A program made the translations under genes and the position numbers. Of a stretch of DNA of 13,630 nt, positions 1 through 7,343 are shown in pieces. Below the pieces are notes generated by a model. That model saw only the letters and a program-made list of their open reading frames with translations, made no database searches and was not told where the DNA came from. Location of the stretch: assembly GCA_905200315.1 (NCBI GenBank), contig CAJKKA010000035.1, positions 1 to 13,630 of the forward strand, given 5' to 3'. Each line of letters starts with the position of its first letter. Within the stretch, counting starts at the first letter, position 1. This DNA is from an uncultured Clostridium sp. GTDB lineage: Bacteria; Bacillota_A; Clostridia; TANB77; CAG-508.

Positions 1-156
1 CGTACGTGAGAATACAAATCCGTTATACCTTTAGGTACGCCGACCCCTACAATGTTTGGTTTATGTTTATCAAACGTTGTAATATTATTTTTATTTTTGT
101 TATTATCTAAAGCATCCGTGCGTGTGTGTACAGTCACAACGTTTTTAGCGTTTTTA
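1..156 (-). CDS. Possible partial hypothetical gene, 5' end only
   Basis: On the minus strand a frame stays open from the window edge to two near-adjacent ATG codons (first bases at 162 and 156). A GGAG ribosome binding site lies 9 nt upstream of the second ATG, which is therefore the likelier start. The visible product begins MNKNAKNVVTVHTRTDAL and continues for about 52 residues without a stop. I recognise no family. Against it: the codons (CGC, ACG, CAC, GTC, GGC) are unlike the neighbouring genes, the middle is low-complexity Asn/Lys, and the distal part overlaps a palindromic repeat at 26-54. It may be a chance frame through repeat-derived DNA. It lies downstream of pyrG on the same strand, about 110 bp away. 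Confidence 0.35.
26..54. repeat. Degenerate palindromic repeat with CCCCTACAAT tail, copy 1
   Basis: A small palindrome (TACC at 26-29, TTTA loop, GGTA at 34-37) is followed by CGCCGACCCCTACAATG. The tail resembles that of the element at 190-220 (CTCTACAATT). From general experience, GC-rich palindromes with a CCCCTACA end are common dispersed repeats in Clostridia. With only two degenerate copies here, assignment to such a family is inference. Confidence 0.4.
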
Positions 157-189
157 TTCATTTTCATCTTCTCCTTCTTTTGTTTTTTG

Positions 190-220
190 GGCGGACCTAA
201 AAACATCCGCCTCTACAATT
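190..220. repeat. Degenerate palindromic repeat with CTCTACAAT tail, copy 2
   Basis: GGCGGA (190-195) pairs with TCCGCC (206-211) around a 10-nt loop, and the element ends CTCTACAATT. The GC content contrasts sharply with the surrounding AT-rich DNA. It lies about 60 bp past the pyrG stop. On the minus strand it is followed by an A-run rather than a U-run, so it is not a typical intrinsic terminator for pyrG. Confidence 0.45.
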
Positions 221-273
221 ATTTATATTTTATACTATTCTTTTTATTGTTGCAAGTATTTTTTCTTTCAATT

Positions 274-1881
<1,608 letters not shown>

Positions 1882-1909
1882 TCATATATTATTTTATAAA
1901 ATAAAAAAT

Positions 1910-1952
1910 AGATTAAAAAAACAAATCCAAAAATTCGGTTTTTTTTTAATCT
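1910..1952 (-). promoter_or_regulatory. pyrG leader hairpin, candidate attenuator
   Basis: A perfect 12-bp inverted repeat (1910-1921 with 1941-1952, AGATTAAAAAAA and its complement) encloses a 19-nt loop. In the pyrG transcript the 3' arm is followed by AUUUUUUAUUUU, so the structure resembles an intrinsic terminator in the 5' leader, just after the predicted transcription start. The stem is nearly all A-U, which would make it weak. In Bacillus subtilis, pyrG attenuation depends on a transcript beginning GGGC and reiterative G addition; no such G-run is visible at the predicted start here, so any control would work differently. Confidence 0.4.
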
Positions 1953-1961
1953 ACGTTTAAA

Positions 1962-1990
1962 ATTATAACATTACATTTTTTATATTGCAA
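1962..1990 (-). promoter_or_regulatory. pyrG promoter
   Basis: On the minus strand a -35 box TTGCAA (1985-1990) and a perfect -10 box TATAAT (1962-1967) are separated by exactly 17 bp. TG one base upstream of the -10 makes it an extended -10. The start of transcription would fall near 1955, giving a leader of about 85 nt that contains the 1910-1952 hairpin. Confidence 0.75.
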
Positions 1991-2061
1991 GTAAAAATCC
2001 GAGAAAAAAATTTCATTCTATTTCAATTTTTAAAATTTACATATTTACTTTTTACATTTTG

Positions 2062-2070
2062 TGTTATAAT
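2062..2070 (+). promoter_or_regulatory. deoD promoter, extended -10
   Basis: TGTTATAAT (2062-2070) is a perfect extended -10 box. No good -35 hexamer lies 16-18 bp upstream (2042-2047 reads TATTTA), which is tolerated in extended -10 promoters. The predicted start lies about 22 nt before the AGGAGG ribosome binding site at 2086-2091. Confidence 0.6.
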
Positions 2071-2099
2071 AACAAAAAACGTTTTAGGAGGTATTTTTT

Positions 2100-2831
2100 A
2101 TGACACCACATAATGAAGCTAAAAAAGAAGATATTGCAAATATTGTTATTATGCCCGGGGATCCTCTTCGTGCTAAATATATTGCAGAAAATTTTTTAGA
2201 TGATTATAAACTTGTTAGTTCTGTTAGAAATATTTATGCTTTTACTGGTTCTTATAAAGGCAAAAGAATTACTGTTATGGCATCTGGTATGGGTATGCCT
2301 AGTATGGGGATTTATTCTTATGAACTTTATAAGTTTTATGATGTTGATACAATTATTAGAATTGGATCTTGCGGAGGTTATTCTCCAGATTTAAAACTTT
2401 TTGATATTATTTTATCTGAGCAAGTTTTTTCTGAAAGTAATTATGCTTTAAATGCAAATAATGAAGATTGCCATTTAGTTAAGGCATCTGACGAAATTAA
2501 TAATATTATTGAAAAAACTTCTAAAGATATAAATATTCCTGTTGTTAAAGGTACAACTGCTTGCACTGAATGTTTTGATTTATATATGTCAGATGTTCAT
2601 AAGGTTTTAGATAGGATTCCAAGTGATTTAAAACCTATTGGTTCTGAAATGGAAGCTTTTGCATTATTTTATAATGCTAAAATGCTTGGTAAAAAAGCAT
2701 CTTGTTTAATGAGTGTTGTTGATATTAATGTCGATACTGACGGACCTAAAGCAAGTGCAACTGCTGAAGAACGTGAAACCGGTTTAAATAATATGATTAA
2801 ATTGGCATTGGAAAGTTCATTGAATGTATAA
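2100..2831 (+). CDS. deoD: Purine nucleoside phosphorylase, DeoD type
   Basis: This cytosolic enzyme cleaves purine (deoxy)nucleosides with phosphate to free base and (deoxy)ribose-1-phosphate, in purine salvage. The 243-residue protein belongs to the hexameric trimeric-fold (NP-I) family. Visible family residues: MTPH start with His4, PGDPLR (Gly20, Arg24), IRIGSCGG (Arg87, Ser90), GSEMEAFA around Glu183-Glu185, and the aspartate of SVVDIN (Asp208) where the catalytic Asp204 of Escherichia coli DeoD lies. The section after Asp208 (VDTDGPKASATAEERE) differs slightly from E. coli, probably a loop variation. The start follows AGGAGG by 8 nt. The gene is monocistronic, diverges from pyrG and converges on dgkA. 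Base specificity (adenosine versus inosine/guanosine) cannot be read with certainty. Confidence 0.95.
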   Translation: MTPHNEAKKEDIANIVIMPGDPLRAKYIAENFLDDYKLVSSVRNIYAFTGSYKGKRITVMASGMGMPSMGIYSYELYKFYDVDTIIRIGSCGGYSPDLKLFDIILSEQVFSESNYALNANNEDCHLVKASDEINNIIEKTSKDINIPVVKGTTACTECFDLYMSDVHKVLDRIPSDLKPIGSEMEAFALFYNAKMLGKKASCLMSVVDINVDTDGPKASATAEERETGLNNMIKLALESSLNV

Positions 2832-2846
2832 AATGCAAATGGGTGC

Positions 2847-2904
2847 AATTGGGGACGGGGTCAAAAATCATCTTTCATAGTGATTTTTGACCCCGTCCCC
2901 GATT
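2847..2904. repeat. Perfect 20-bp inverted repeat between convergent genes
   Basis: Arms 2851-2870 and 2881-2900 are exactly complementary (GGGGACGGGG... / ...CCCCGTCCCC) around a 10-nt loop, with flanking AATT/GATT extending the stem by three pairs and a wobble. It lies 19 bp past the deoD stop and 24 bp before the dgkA stop, so it could block transcription from both sides. Neither strand has a U-run directly after the stem, so it is not a standard intrinsic terminator. The GGGGACGG...CCGTCCCC form resembles dispersed palindromic (REP/MITE-like) repeats of Bacillota. Dispersal in this genome cannot be judged from one copy. Confidence 0.8.
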
Positions 2905-2924
2905 TCACAACGTTTTTCAGAATT

Positions 2925-3281
2925 TTAGATTATATTTGTTATTTTAGGAATAAATATTATTAATCCTATTATTGCACTTGCTATTGCTACTATTAGCACT
3001 GCTCCTGCTGATACGTCTTTCGCTATTTTTGCTTTTTCGTTTTTTTCTGGCATTGCTATGTCTACGGTTTGTTCTATTGCTGTGTTGAACATTTCTGCTC
3101 CTATTACTATTCCGAATAGTATTATGCATATTATCCATTCTATTTTACTTATTTTTAGTATTATTCCTGCTATTATTACAAGTATCATTATTATAAAATG
3201 TATTTTCATATTTTGTTCTTTTTTTAGTCCTGTGATAATTCCTTCAAATGCATATTTGAAGCTGTAAATTAATTTTTTCAT
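2925..3281 (-). CDS. dgkA: Diacylglycerol kinase family protein (probable undecaprenol kinase)
   Basis: A 118-residue integral membrane kinase of the DgkA family. In Gram-positives this family phosphorylates mainly undecaprenol, feeding the lipid carrier of wall synthesis. Family signatures: a conserved N-terminal amphipathic segment with KEQNMKIH (21-28), the active-site stretch GAEMFNTAIEQTVD (61-74; usually E-L/M-x-N-T-A-I-E), and AKDVSAGAVL (87-96). Three hydrophobic helices fall at about 29-44, 48-66 and 93-113. The start codon lies 2 nt after the uvrC stop, with the ribosome binding AAAGG embedded in the end of uvrC, so the two are translationally linked and co-transcribed. Substrate choice is inferred from family knowledge. 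Confidence 0.9.
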   Translation of the reverse strand: MKKLIYSFKYAFEGIITGLKKEQNMKIHFIIMILVIIAGIILKISKIEWIICIILFGIVIGAEMFNTAIEQTVDIAMPEKNEKAKIAKDVSAGAVLIVAIASAIIGLIIFIPKITNII

Positions 3282-3283
3282 AT

Positions 3284-5092
3284 TTATAACCTTTCTTTTA
3301 TTTTTTGTGCTAGTTTTTCTGTTATTCCATCGACTTTTGTTAGTTCTTCTATGCTTGCTTTTTTTATTTCTTCTATTGATCCAAATTCTTTTAATAGCTT
3401 TTTCTTCTTTACTTCTCCGATTCCTTCTATTTCATCTAAAATAGATTTTGTTAGCTGGCTTTCTCTTAGTTTTCTATGGTAATTTATTGCTGTTTCATGC
3501 ACACAGTCTTGGAATTCTGTTATTTTATTCATTAATCTTTCAGATAGTTTTATTTCGTTTCTTTGTTCATCTATAAGTGCTCGTGTTCTGTGTTTATCGT
3601 TTTTTACCATTCCGTATAAGGCTATTTGATCTTCTAGTCCTAGTTTATTTATTATTTCTCTTGTTGCTCTTATTTGTGTTATTCCTCCATCTACAAATAT
3701 TGCATCTGGCAGATTTCCAAATCCACTTTTATTTTCGCCCATTGAATGTTTTAATCTTCTTTCTATAACTTCTGCCATACATTTTGGGTCATCTTGTCCG
3801 AATACTGTTTTTATTTTAAATCTTCTTGATAGATTCTTTTTTATATATCCATCTTGCATTACACACATTCCTGCTACAATATTTGTTCCTGAAATGTTTG
3901 ATATGTCGAAAGTTTCTATTTTTCTAGGCAATTTTTCTAATCCTAAAGTTTCTTTTAATTCTAATAATATGCTTTGTTTTTCTTCGTTTTTATTTTTTAG
4001 TGTTACATTTGCATTGTTTTCCGCCATTTCTACAAATCTTAATTTTGTACCTTTTTGAGGAACTTTTATTTCAACTTTTCTGCCCGCTTCTTTTCCTAAC
4101 ATTTCTTGCAAAAGTTCTTTATCCTCAATTTCTGTTCCTATCATTATTTTATTAGGAAGTTCAGCTCTTCCAATATAGTATTGCTTTATAAATCCGGAAA
4201 TTACTTCACTATCTTCCATATCATTTAACTCTTTGAAAAAATAATGCTCTCTTCCTACCATTTTACTGTTTCTAACAAAGAATATTTCAATACAAATTTC
4301 AAGCTCATTTCTTGCAATACCTATAACATCTATATTGTTTTCAGATATATTTGAAACTTTTTGTTTTTCTGTTACTCTTTCTATTGCAAGTTTTTTATCT
4401 CGTATATATGCTGCATTTTCAAAGTCTAATTTGGCAGATGCTTCTTTCATCTGAACATCTAGTTCTTTTAATATTTTATCTGTTTTTCCATCTAATAGGT
4501 CTATTATTTCATTAATTTGTTTCATATAATCTTCTCTTGAAATATATCCCATACACGGTGCTGAACATCTTTTTATATGGTAATTCAAACATGGTCTATC
4601 TTTATATTTAAAGTTTTTACATTGGCGGATTTTATATTTTTTCTTTATAAAATCTACCATTTCTTTTGCTGCTCCAGCACTTACATATGGACCAAAATAT
4701 TTTGAACCATCGTTTACAATTCTACGTGTTATAAATACATTTGGAAATTCGGATTTAACATCTATTTTTATATATGGATATGTTTTGTCATCCTTTAAAA
4801 GAACATTAAACTTTGGCTTGTACTTTTTTATTAAATTGCATTCCAAAATTAAAGCCTCTGCCTCATTATCTACAACAATATACTCGAAATGGTCTATTAA
4901 TGAAACCATTTTTTTTATTCTTTCTGTTTTATTTGTTTTTCTAAAATATGACCTTACACGATTTTTTAAAGAAATTGCTTTTCCAACATATATAACATTA
5001 TCTTCTTTGTCGTGCATTATATATACGCCAGGCTTTCCTGGTAATTTTTTTAGCTCATCTTCTATAATAAATATTTTTAAGTCACCTCCCAA
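3284..5092 (-). CDS. uvrC: UvrABC excinuclease subunit C
   Basis: UvrC makes both incisions beside a DNA lesion during nucleotide excision repair, together with UvrA and UvrB. Domains: N-terminal GIY-YIG nuclease (PGVYIM about 21-26, IYVGKA about 34-39), a four-cysteine cluster (CKNFKYKDRPC...CSAPC), a UVR motif that binds UvrB (LDFENAAYIRDKK), a central RNase H-like nuclease (FDISNISG; FVDGG), and a C-terminal helix-hairpin-helix tandem. Length is normal at about 600 residues. The start is odd: the only in-frame canonical start, TTG at 5092, lies upstream of and inside a near-perfect Shine-Dalgarno sequence (GGAGGTGA, 5082-5089), and has none of its own. An ATA codon at 5072-5074 lies 7 nt after that sequence, exactly where the N-terminus of homologues should begin. 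The gene sits 25 nt after a PH-domain gene and directly before dgkA. Confidence 0.96.
   Translation of the reverse strand: MGGDLKIFIIEDELKKLPGKPGVYIMHDKEDNVIYVGKAISLKNRVRSYFRKTNKTERIKKMVSLIDHFEYIVVDNEAEALILECNLIKKYKPKFNVLLKDDKTYPYIKIDVKSEFPNVFITRRIVNDGSKYFGPYVSAGAAKEMVDFIKKKYKIRQCKNFKYKDRPCLNYHIKRCSAPCMGYISREDYMKQINEIIDLLDGKTDKILKELDVQMKEASAKLDFENAAYIRDKKLAIERVTEKQKVSNISENNIDVIGIARNELEICIEIFFVRNSKMVGREHYFFKELNDMEDSEVISGFIKQYYIGRAELPNKIMIGTEIEDKELLQEMLGKEAGRKVEIKVPQKGTKLRFVEMAENNANVTLKNKNEEKQSILLELKETLGLEKLPRKIETFDISNISGTNIVAGMCVMQDGYIKKNLSRRFKIKTVFGQDDPKCMAEVIERRLKHSMGENKSGFGNLPDAIFVDGGITQIRATREIINKLGLEDQIALYGMVKNDKHRTRALIDEQRNEIKLSERLMNKITEFQDCVHETAINYHRKLRESQLTKSILDEIEGIGEVKKKKLLKEFGSIEEIKKASIEELTKVDGITEKLAQKIKERL
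5072..5089 (-). promoter_or_regulatory. uvrC ribosome binding site and putative ATA start
   Basis: On the minus strand GGAGGTGA (5089-5082), an eight-base match to the 16S rRNA tail, is followed after 7 nt by ATA (5074-5072) and then TTT ATT ATA GAA, matching where UvrC proteins usually begin (M-F-x-x-E/L). No ATG, GTG or TTG is in frame at this spacing. Either ATA initiates, or translation starts at the upstream TTG at 5092, or an ATG was mutated or miscalled. Confidence 0.55.
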
Positions 5093-5117
5093 ATGTTTGT
5101 TTTATAAGAAATTTATA

Positions 5118-5507
5118 TTATAAAACGTATTTTGATATTAACGAATTTATCATTTTTATATCTACGTTAGATTTAAAATCAAATTGTAATATATGACCAT
5201 TACTAAATGTCAATATTAATTCACTATCTATATCTAAAAATCCTGCTGTTTCAATTCCATAATATTGTATTTTGGAATATGGGTATGAAAAATATGCTAT
5301 TTTCTTTCCCGTTACTCCTTTAACATTTACAACAAATATTCTATTATTAGTAAAAATAACTTGATCTCTTATTGTTTTAAATGCACATCTTATTTCTTCT
5401 CCTTCTACTAATAATTTTTTTACTTCAGAACGTACCTCTTTTATATCTATTGCTTTAAGATTAAGAAAATTAGAATCCATATTAATTCCTGATGATATAT
5501 TTGGCAT
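5118..5507 (-). CDS. PH-domain-containing protein
   Basis: A 129-residue cytosolic protein with no signal peptide or membrane helix. An acidic/lysine-rich N-terminal helix (about 20-40, IKEVRSEVKKLLVEGEEI) leads into a beta-rich domain with TIRDQVIFTNNRIFVVNVKGVTGKK and FSYPYSKIQYYGIETAG, a pattern I associate with bacterial pleckstrin-homology-like (bPH) proteins of Bacillota. The molecular role of these small PH proteins is not established. The ATG start is backed by an AGGGGGAA ribosome binding site and a promoter about 35 bp upstream. It is first in the PH protein-uvrC-dgkA transcription unit and marks the end of the core region before the gene-free stretch. Confidence 0.82.
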   Translation of the reverse strand: MPNISSGINMDSNFLNLKAIDIKEVRSEVKKLLVEGEEIRCAFKTIRDQVIFTNNRIFVVNVKGVTGKKIAYFSYPYSKIQYYGIETAGFLDIDSELILTFSNGHILQFDFKSNVDIKMINSLISKYVL

Positions 5508-5536
5508 AATTAATTCCCCCTTTTTTTATTTTTTAT

Positions 5537-5564
5537 ATTATATCATATCATTTTATATTTACAA
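5537..5564 (-). promoter_or_regulatory. Promoter of the PH protein-uvrC-dgkA operon
   Basis: On the minus strand TTGTAA (5559-5564) and a perfect TATAAT (5537-5542) are spaced 16 bp apart. The predicted start is about 20 nt upstream of the ribosome binding site of the PH-domain gene. Confidence 0.65.
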
Positions 5565-5587
5565 AATAAATTTATTTTGATGGATAG

Positions 5588-5603
5588 CCTTCGGGTTATG
5601 AGC
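5588..5603 (-). other. tRNA-fMet anticodon-arm fragment, possible att site remnant
   Basis: The minus strand reads GCTCATAACCCGAAGG, identical to the anticodon stem-loop and following bases of bacterial initiator tRNA-Met as I know it (CAT anticodon within CTCATAACC). Bases on both sides do not fit a tRNA, so this is not a functional gene. Integrating elements often use anticodon regions as crossover cores, so a leftover att site is possible. Chance resemblance cannot be excluded. Confidence 0.4.
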
Positions 5604-5721
5604 GAGGTTTGACTGGTTTTTGTGGTTTTGTGAAAATTAGAGTTTTTGTTGGTATTTCGGCATTTACAAGAGTTTTGATTTATAGAACATTTGTGTCTTT
5701 TTAGGGCATTTTTAGAGATGA

Positions 5722-5747
5722 TTTTACCCAATTTTTACCCAATGGGT
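5722..5747. repeat. Exact tandem 11-bp direct repeat
   Basis: TTTTACCCAAT occurs twice head to tail (5722-5732 and 5733-5743) and runs into GGGTA, so the second copy also forms the palindrome ACCCAATGGGT (5737-5747). Short direct repeats of this sort occur as arm-type integrase sites near element ends. No integrase gene is in the window, so that role is inference. Confidence 0.7.
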
Positions 5748-5830
5748 ATGGTTCGTTTGTTCTTACGAAATTGGCTCTTGTCGATACTTTTTGAAAATGA
5801 AAAATTTTAATTTTTAGGAGGATTTAGATT

Positions 5831-6124
5831 ATGAATAATTTAAGAGAAGTTAATGATGATATTTTGAAAGATTGGTTAGAATTTAGAGAGGAGACTTTAT
5901 GTTGCACTTTAAGTGCTGAGGATAAAAAGCATTTTGTTTATTTTGATGAGATTTCCGAAAGGATTTTGAAGAATGTTCCTGAGCAAAATAAAAAGTATGT
6001 TAAGAAACAACTTGATCTGCTTGATGAGAATTTTATGGATTATATTTGCTATTGGAATGAGAAGTATTATAGGAATGGTTTTGTAGATGGCTCTCAATTA
6101 GTTATGGGGTGTTTTGAAGAATAG
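5831..6124 (+). CDS. Small hypothetical accessory protein
   Basis: A 97-residue acidic cytosolic protein without signal or membrane segments, predicted to be mostly helical (conspicuous stretch about 40-75, FDEISERILKNVPEQNKKYV and DLLDENFMDYICYWNEKYYR). It ends with NGFVDGSQLVMGCFEE. The start is secure: AGGAGG lies 9 nt upstream of ATG. It is the only plus-strand gene of the accessory part and sits just inside the putative island boundary, followed immediately by a terminator hairpin. I have a vague impression of similar small proteins on clostridial integrative elements but cannot name a family. Function unknown. Confidence 0.72.
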   Translation: MNNLREVNDDILKDWLEFREETLCCTLSAEDKKHFVYFDEISERILKNVPEQNKKYVKKQLDLLDENFMDYICYWNEKYYRNGFVDGSQLVMGCFEE

Positions 6125-6126
6125 AT

Positions 6127-6162
6127 AAAATACCAAAGGAATTAATTTTCTTCTGGTATTTT
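6127..6162. terminator. Bidirectional intrinsic terminator
   Basis: Nine-base arms AAAATACCA (6127-6135) and TGGTATTTT (6154-6162) are perfectly complementary. After one A-C mismatch the stem continues with A-T, G-T, G-C, A-T, A-T pairs. A T-run follows on the plus strand and its A/T-rich complement on the minus strand. It lies between the convergent ends of the 5831 gene and the DUF3800 gene and would serve both. Confidence 0.8.
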
Positions 6163-6171
6163 TTATCTTAA

Positions 6172-7302
6172 TTAAATACCTAATATATTTTCTATATGTT
6201 GATTCATTAAATTTCTTCTAAGGTTAATTCTTTGTGAATTAATTGTTTCTAAAAAGAAAGTATTCTCTTCATTAGATTTGTTTATAATTTGTATTAGTCT
6301 AATTAAATTTTCTCTTCCTATTTTATTCAAATTTTTAAGAGTATTATCGGCATTTTCATTTGGATAATAAGTCAAAAATTTTAAATATTTTGCAATTAAA
6401 TATATTATAATATCTGATATCTGTATATTTACTTCATCTTTAGAATCTAAAAACTTGTAATTTTCTAGCTTATTCCCATTATTTAAAATCATATATTCGT
6501 CGTTCATTTTTTGTTCGTCTACTAATTCTTTATCAAATATGTGCATTGAATCTCTAAAAATAATACATCTCTGTTGCCTCAAAGAATAAAATGATTCCAT
6601 TATTATTCTTTCCTCATTATCTTTTAAGAATATTAAATCATTATAATTTATAAATTGTTCTATTAACTCTTTTAGTAATTCTAATGTAGTATATTTTTCT
6701 TGTTCTTTATTTATAATATCAATTAATCCTTTACAAAATATTTTTATTTTTTCGTTTGTTACATTAGGATAATCCGTTTTTCTACAAATATCTAGGAAAA
6801 TTTTAAAATTACTTCTTATTGCTCCATATAATTCATCTTTAAATGCATCTATTAGGTCTTGTGGAAAATATTTAGCAATTGGATTATTGCATATAGAATC
6901 AACAATATCAATTACACTAAAATAAATGGAATCTATATCTGAATAATGTACATAAGCATTATTTAATATCCAATTAAGTATTATATTTAATTTTTTGTGT
7001 TCGATACAATCTTTAAATGTATTTTTTCCCTTGAAAAAAGTTTTAGATTTTAATTCTTGCCCAGTTTGTAATTTTAAGCTTGTTATTAATTCTTTAGTAT
7101 CTTTTTCTTTAGATTTTTCAAAACAAATTCCCCCCAATGTAAAATTATCAAACATAACCTTAAAATCATTTAGCCCTCTTTCTGTTATCCTGACCTTTCT
7201 ATAATTATTAGTTTCATCATAATAGAATATATATTTTTTTCCATTATCTTTATATCCATGTAATTGTTCTATTGCTGTAAAAAATTCTTCAACATTTATC
7301 AT
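6172..7302 (-). CDS. DUF3800-like protein, putative RNase H-fold nuclease
   Basis: A 376-residue cytosolic protein. The N-terminal KYIFYYDETNN (23-33) matches the strand-plus-acidic motif (hydrophobic-D-E-[ST]) opening DUF3800 domains, with Asp29 and Glu30 as candidate metal ligands. Further acidic positions typical of the fold are FRDSMHIFD (249-257, Asp251/Asp257) and the C-terminal helix IQISDIIIYLIAKYLKF (293-309, Asp297), where DUF3800 proteins carry a D-x-[IL]-x-Y pattern. DUF3800 is considered an RNase H-like fold common in phage, mobile-element and defence contexts; no reaction is established. The start follows AAGGAT by about 10 nt. The gene lies 41 nt after the 463-residue membrane protein gene on the same strand, so it is probably the last gene of that operon. 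The assignment rests on motif reading only. Confidence 0.72.
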   Translation of the reverse strand: MINVEEFFTAIEQLHGYKDNGKKYIFYYDETNNYRKVRITERGLNDFKVMFDNFTLGGICFEKSKEKDTKELITSLKLQTGQELKSKTFFKGKNTFKDCIEHKKLNIILNWILNNAYVHYSDIDSIYFSVIDIVDSICNNPIAKYFPQDLIDAFKDELYGAIRSNFKIFLDICRKTDYPNVTNEKIKIFCKGLIDIINKEQEKYTTLELLKELIEQFINYNDLIFLKDNEERIIMESFYSLRQQRCIIFRDSMHIFDKELVDEQKMNDEYMILNNGNKLENYKFLDSKDEVNIQISDIIIYLIAKYLKFLTYYPNENADNTLKNLNKIGRENLIRLIQIINKSNEENTFFLETINSQRINLRRNLMNQHIENILGI

Positions 7303-7343
7303 TGTTTTTATATCCTTACTTATTATATAACTTCTTAATTAAT

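Larger units (their letters stand above)
5508..5830. other. Gene-free stretch, candidate island boundary
   Basis: No convincing gene lies here; a 62-codon minus-strand frame (5543-5731) begins at TTG without a ribosome binding site. Contents: the promoter of the leftward operon (5537-5564), a 16-nt match to an initiator tRNA-Met anticodon arm (5588-5603), an exact tandem 11-mer (5722-5743), and the AGGAGG ribosome binding site of the next gene (just before 5831). Core genes lie to the left and only accessory genes to the right. Confidence 0.5.

Noticed and set aside
190..211. Intrinsic terminator of pyrG
   Set aside because: The 6-bp stem is followed by an A-run, not a U-run, in the pyrG transcript direction, so it is treated as a repeat.
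5588..5603. Complete tRNA-Met gene
   Set aside because: Only the anticodon-arm portion matches; acceptor, D and T arms cannot be formed from the flanks.
5543..5731. 62-codon minus-strand frame in the gene-free stretch
   Set aside because: TTG start without a ribosome binding site, Asn/Lys/Thr-rich composition, and it runs through the tRNA-like fragment and the PH-operon promoter region.
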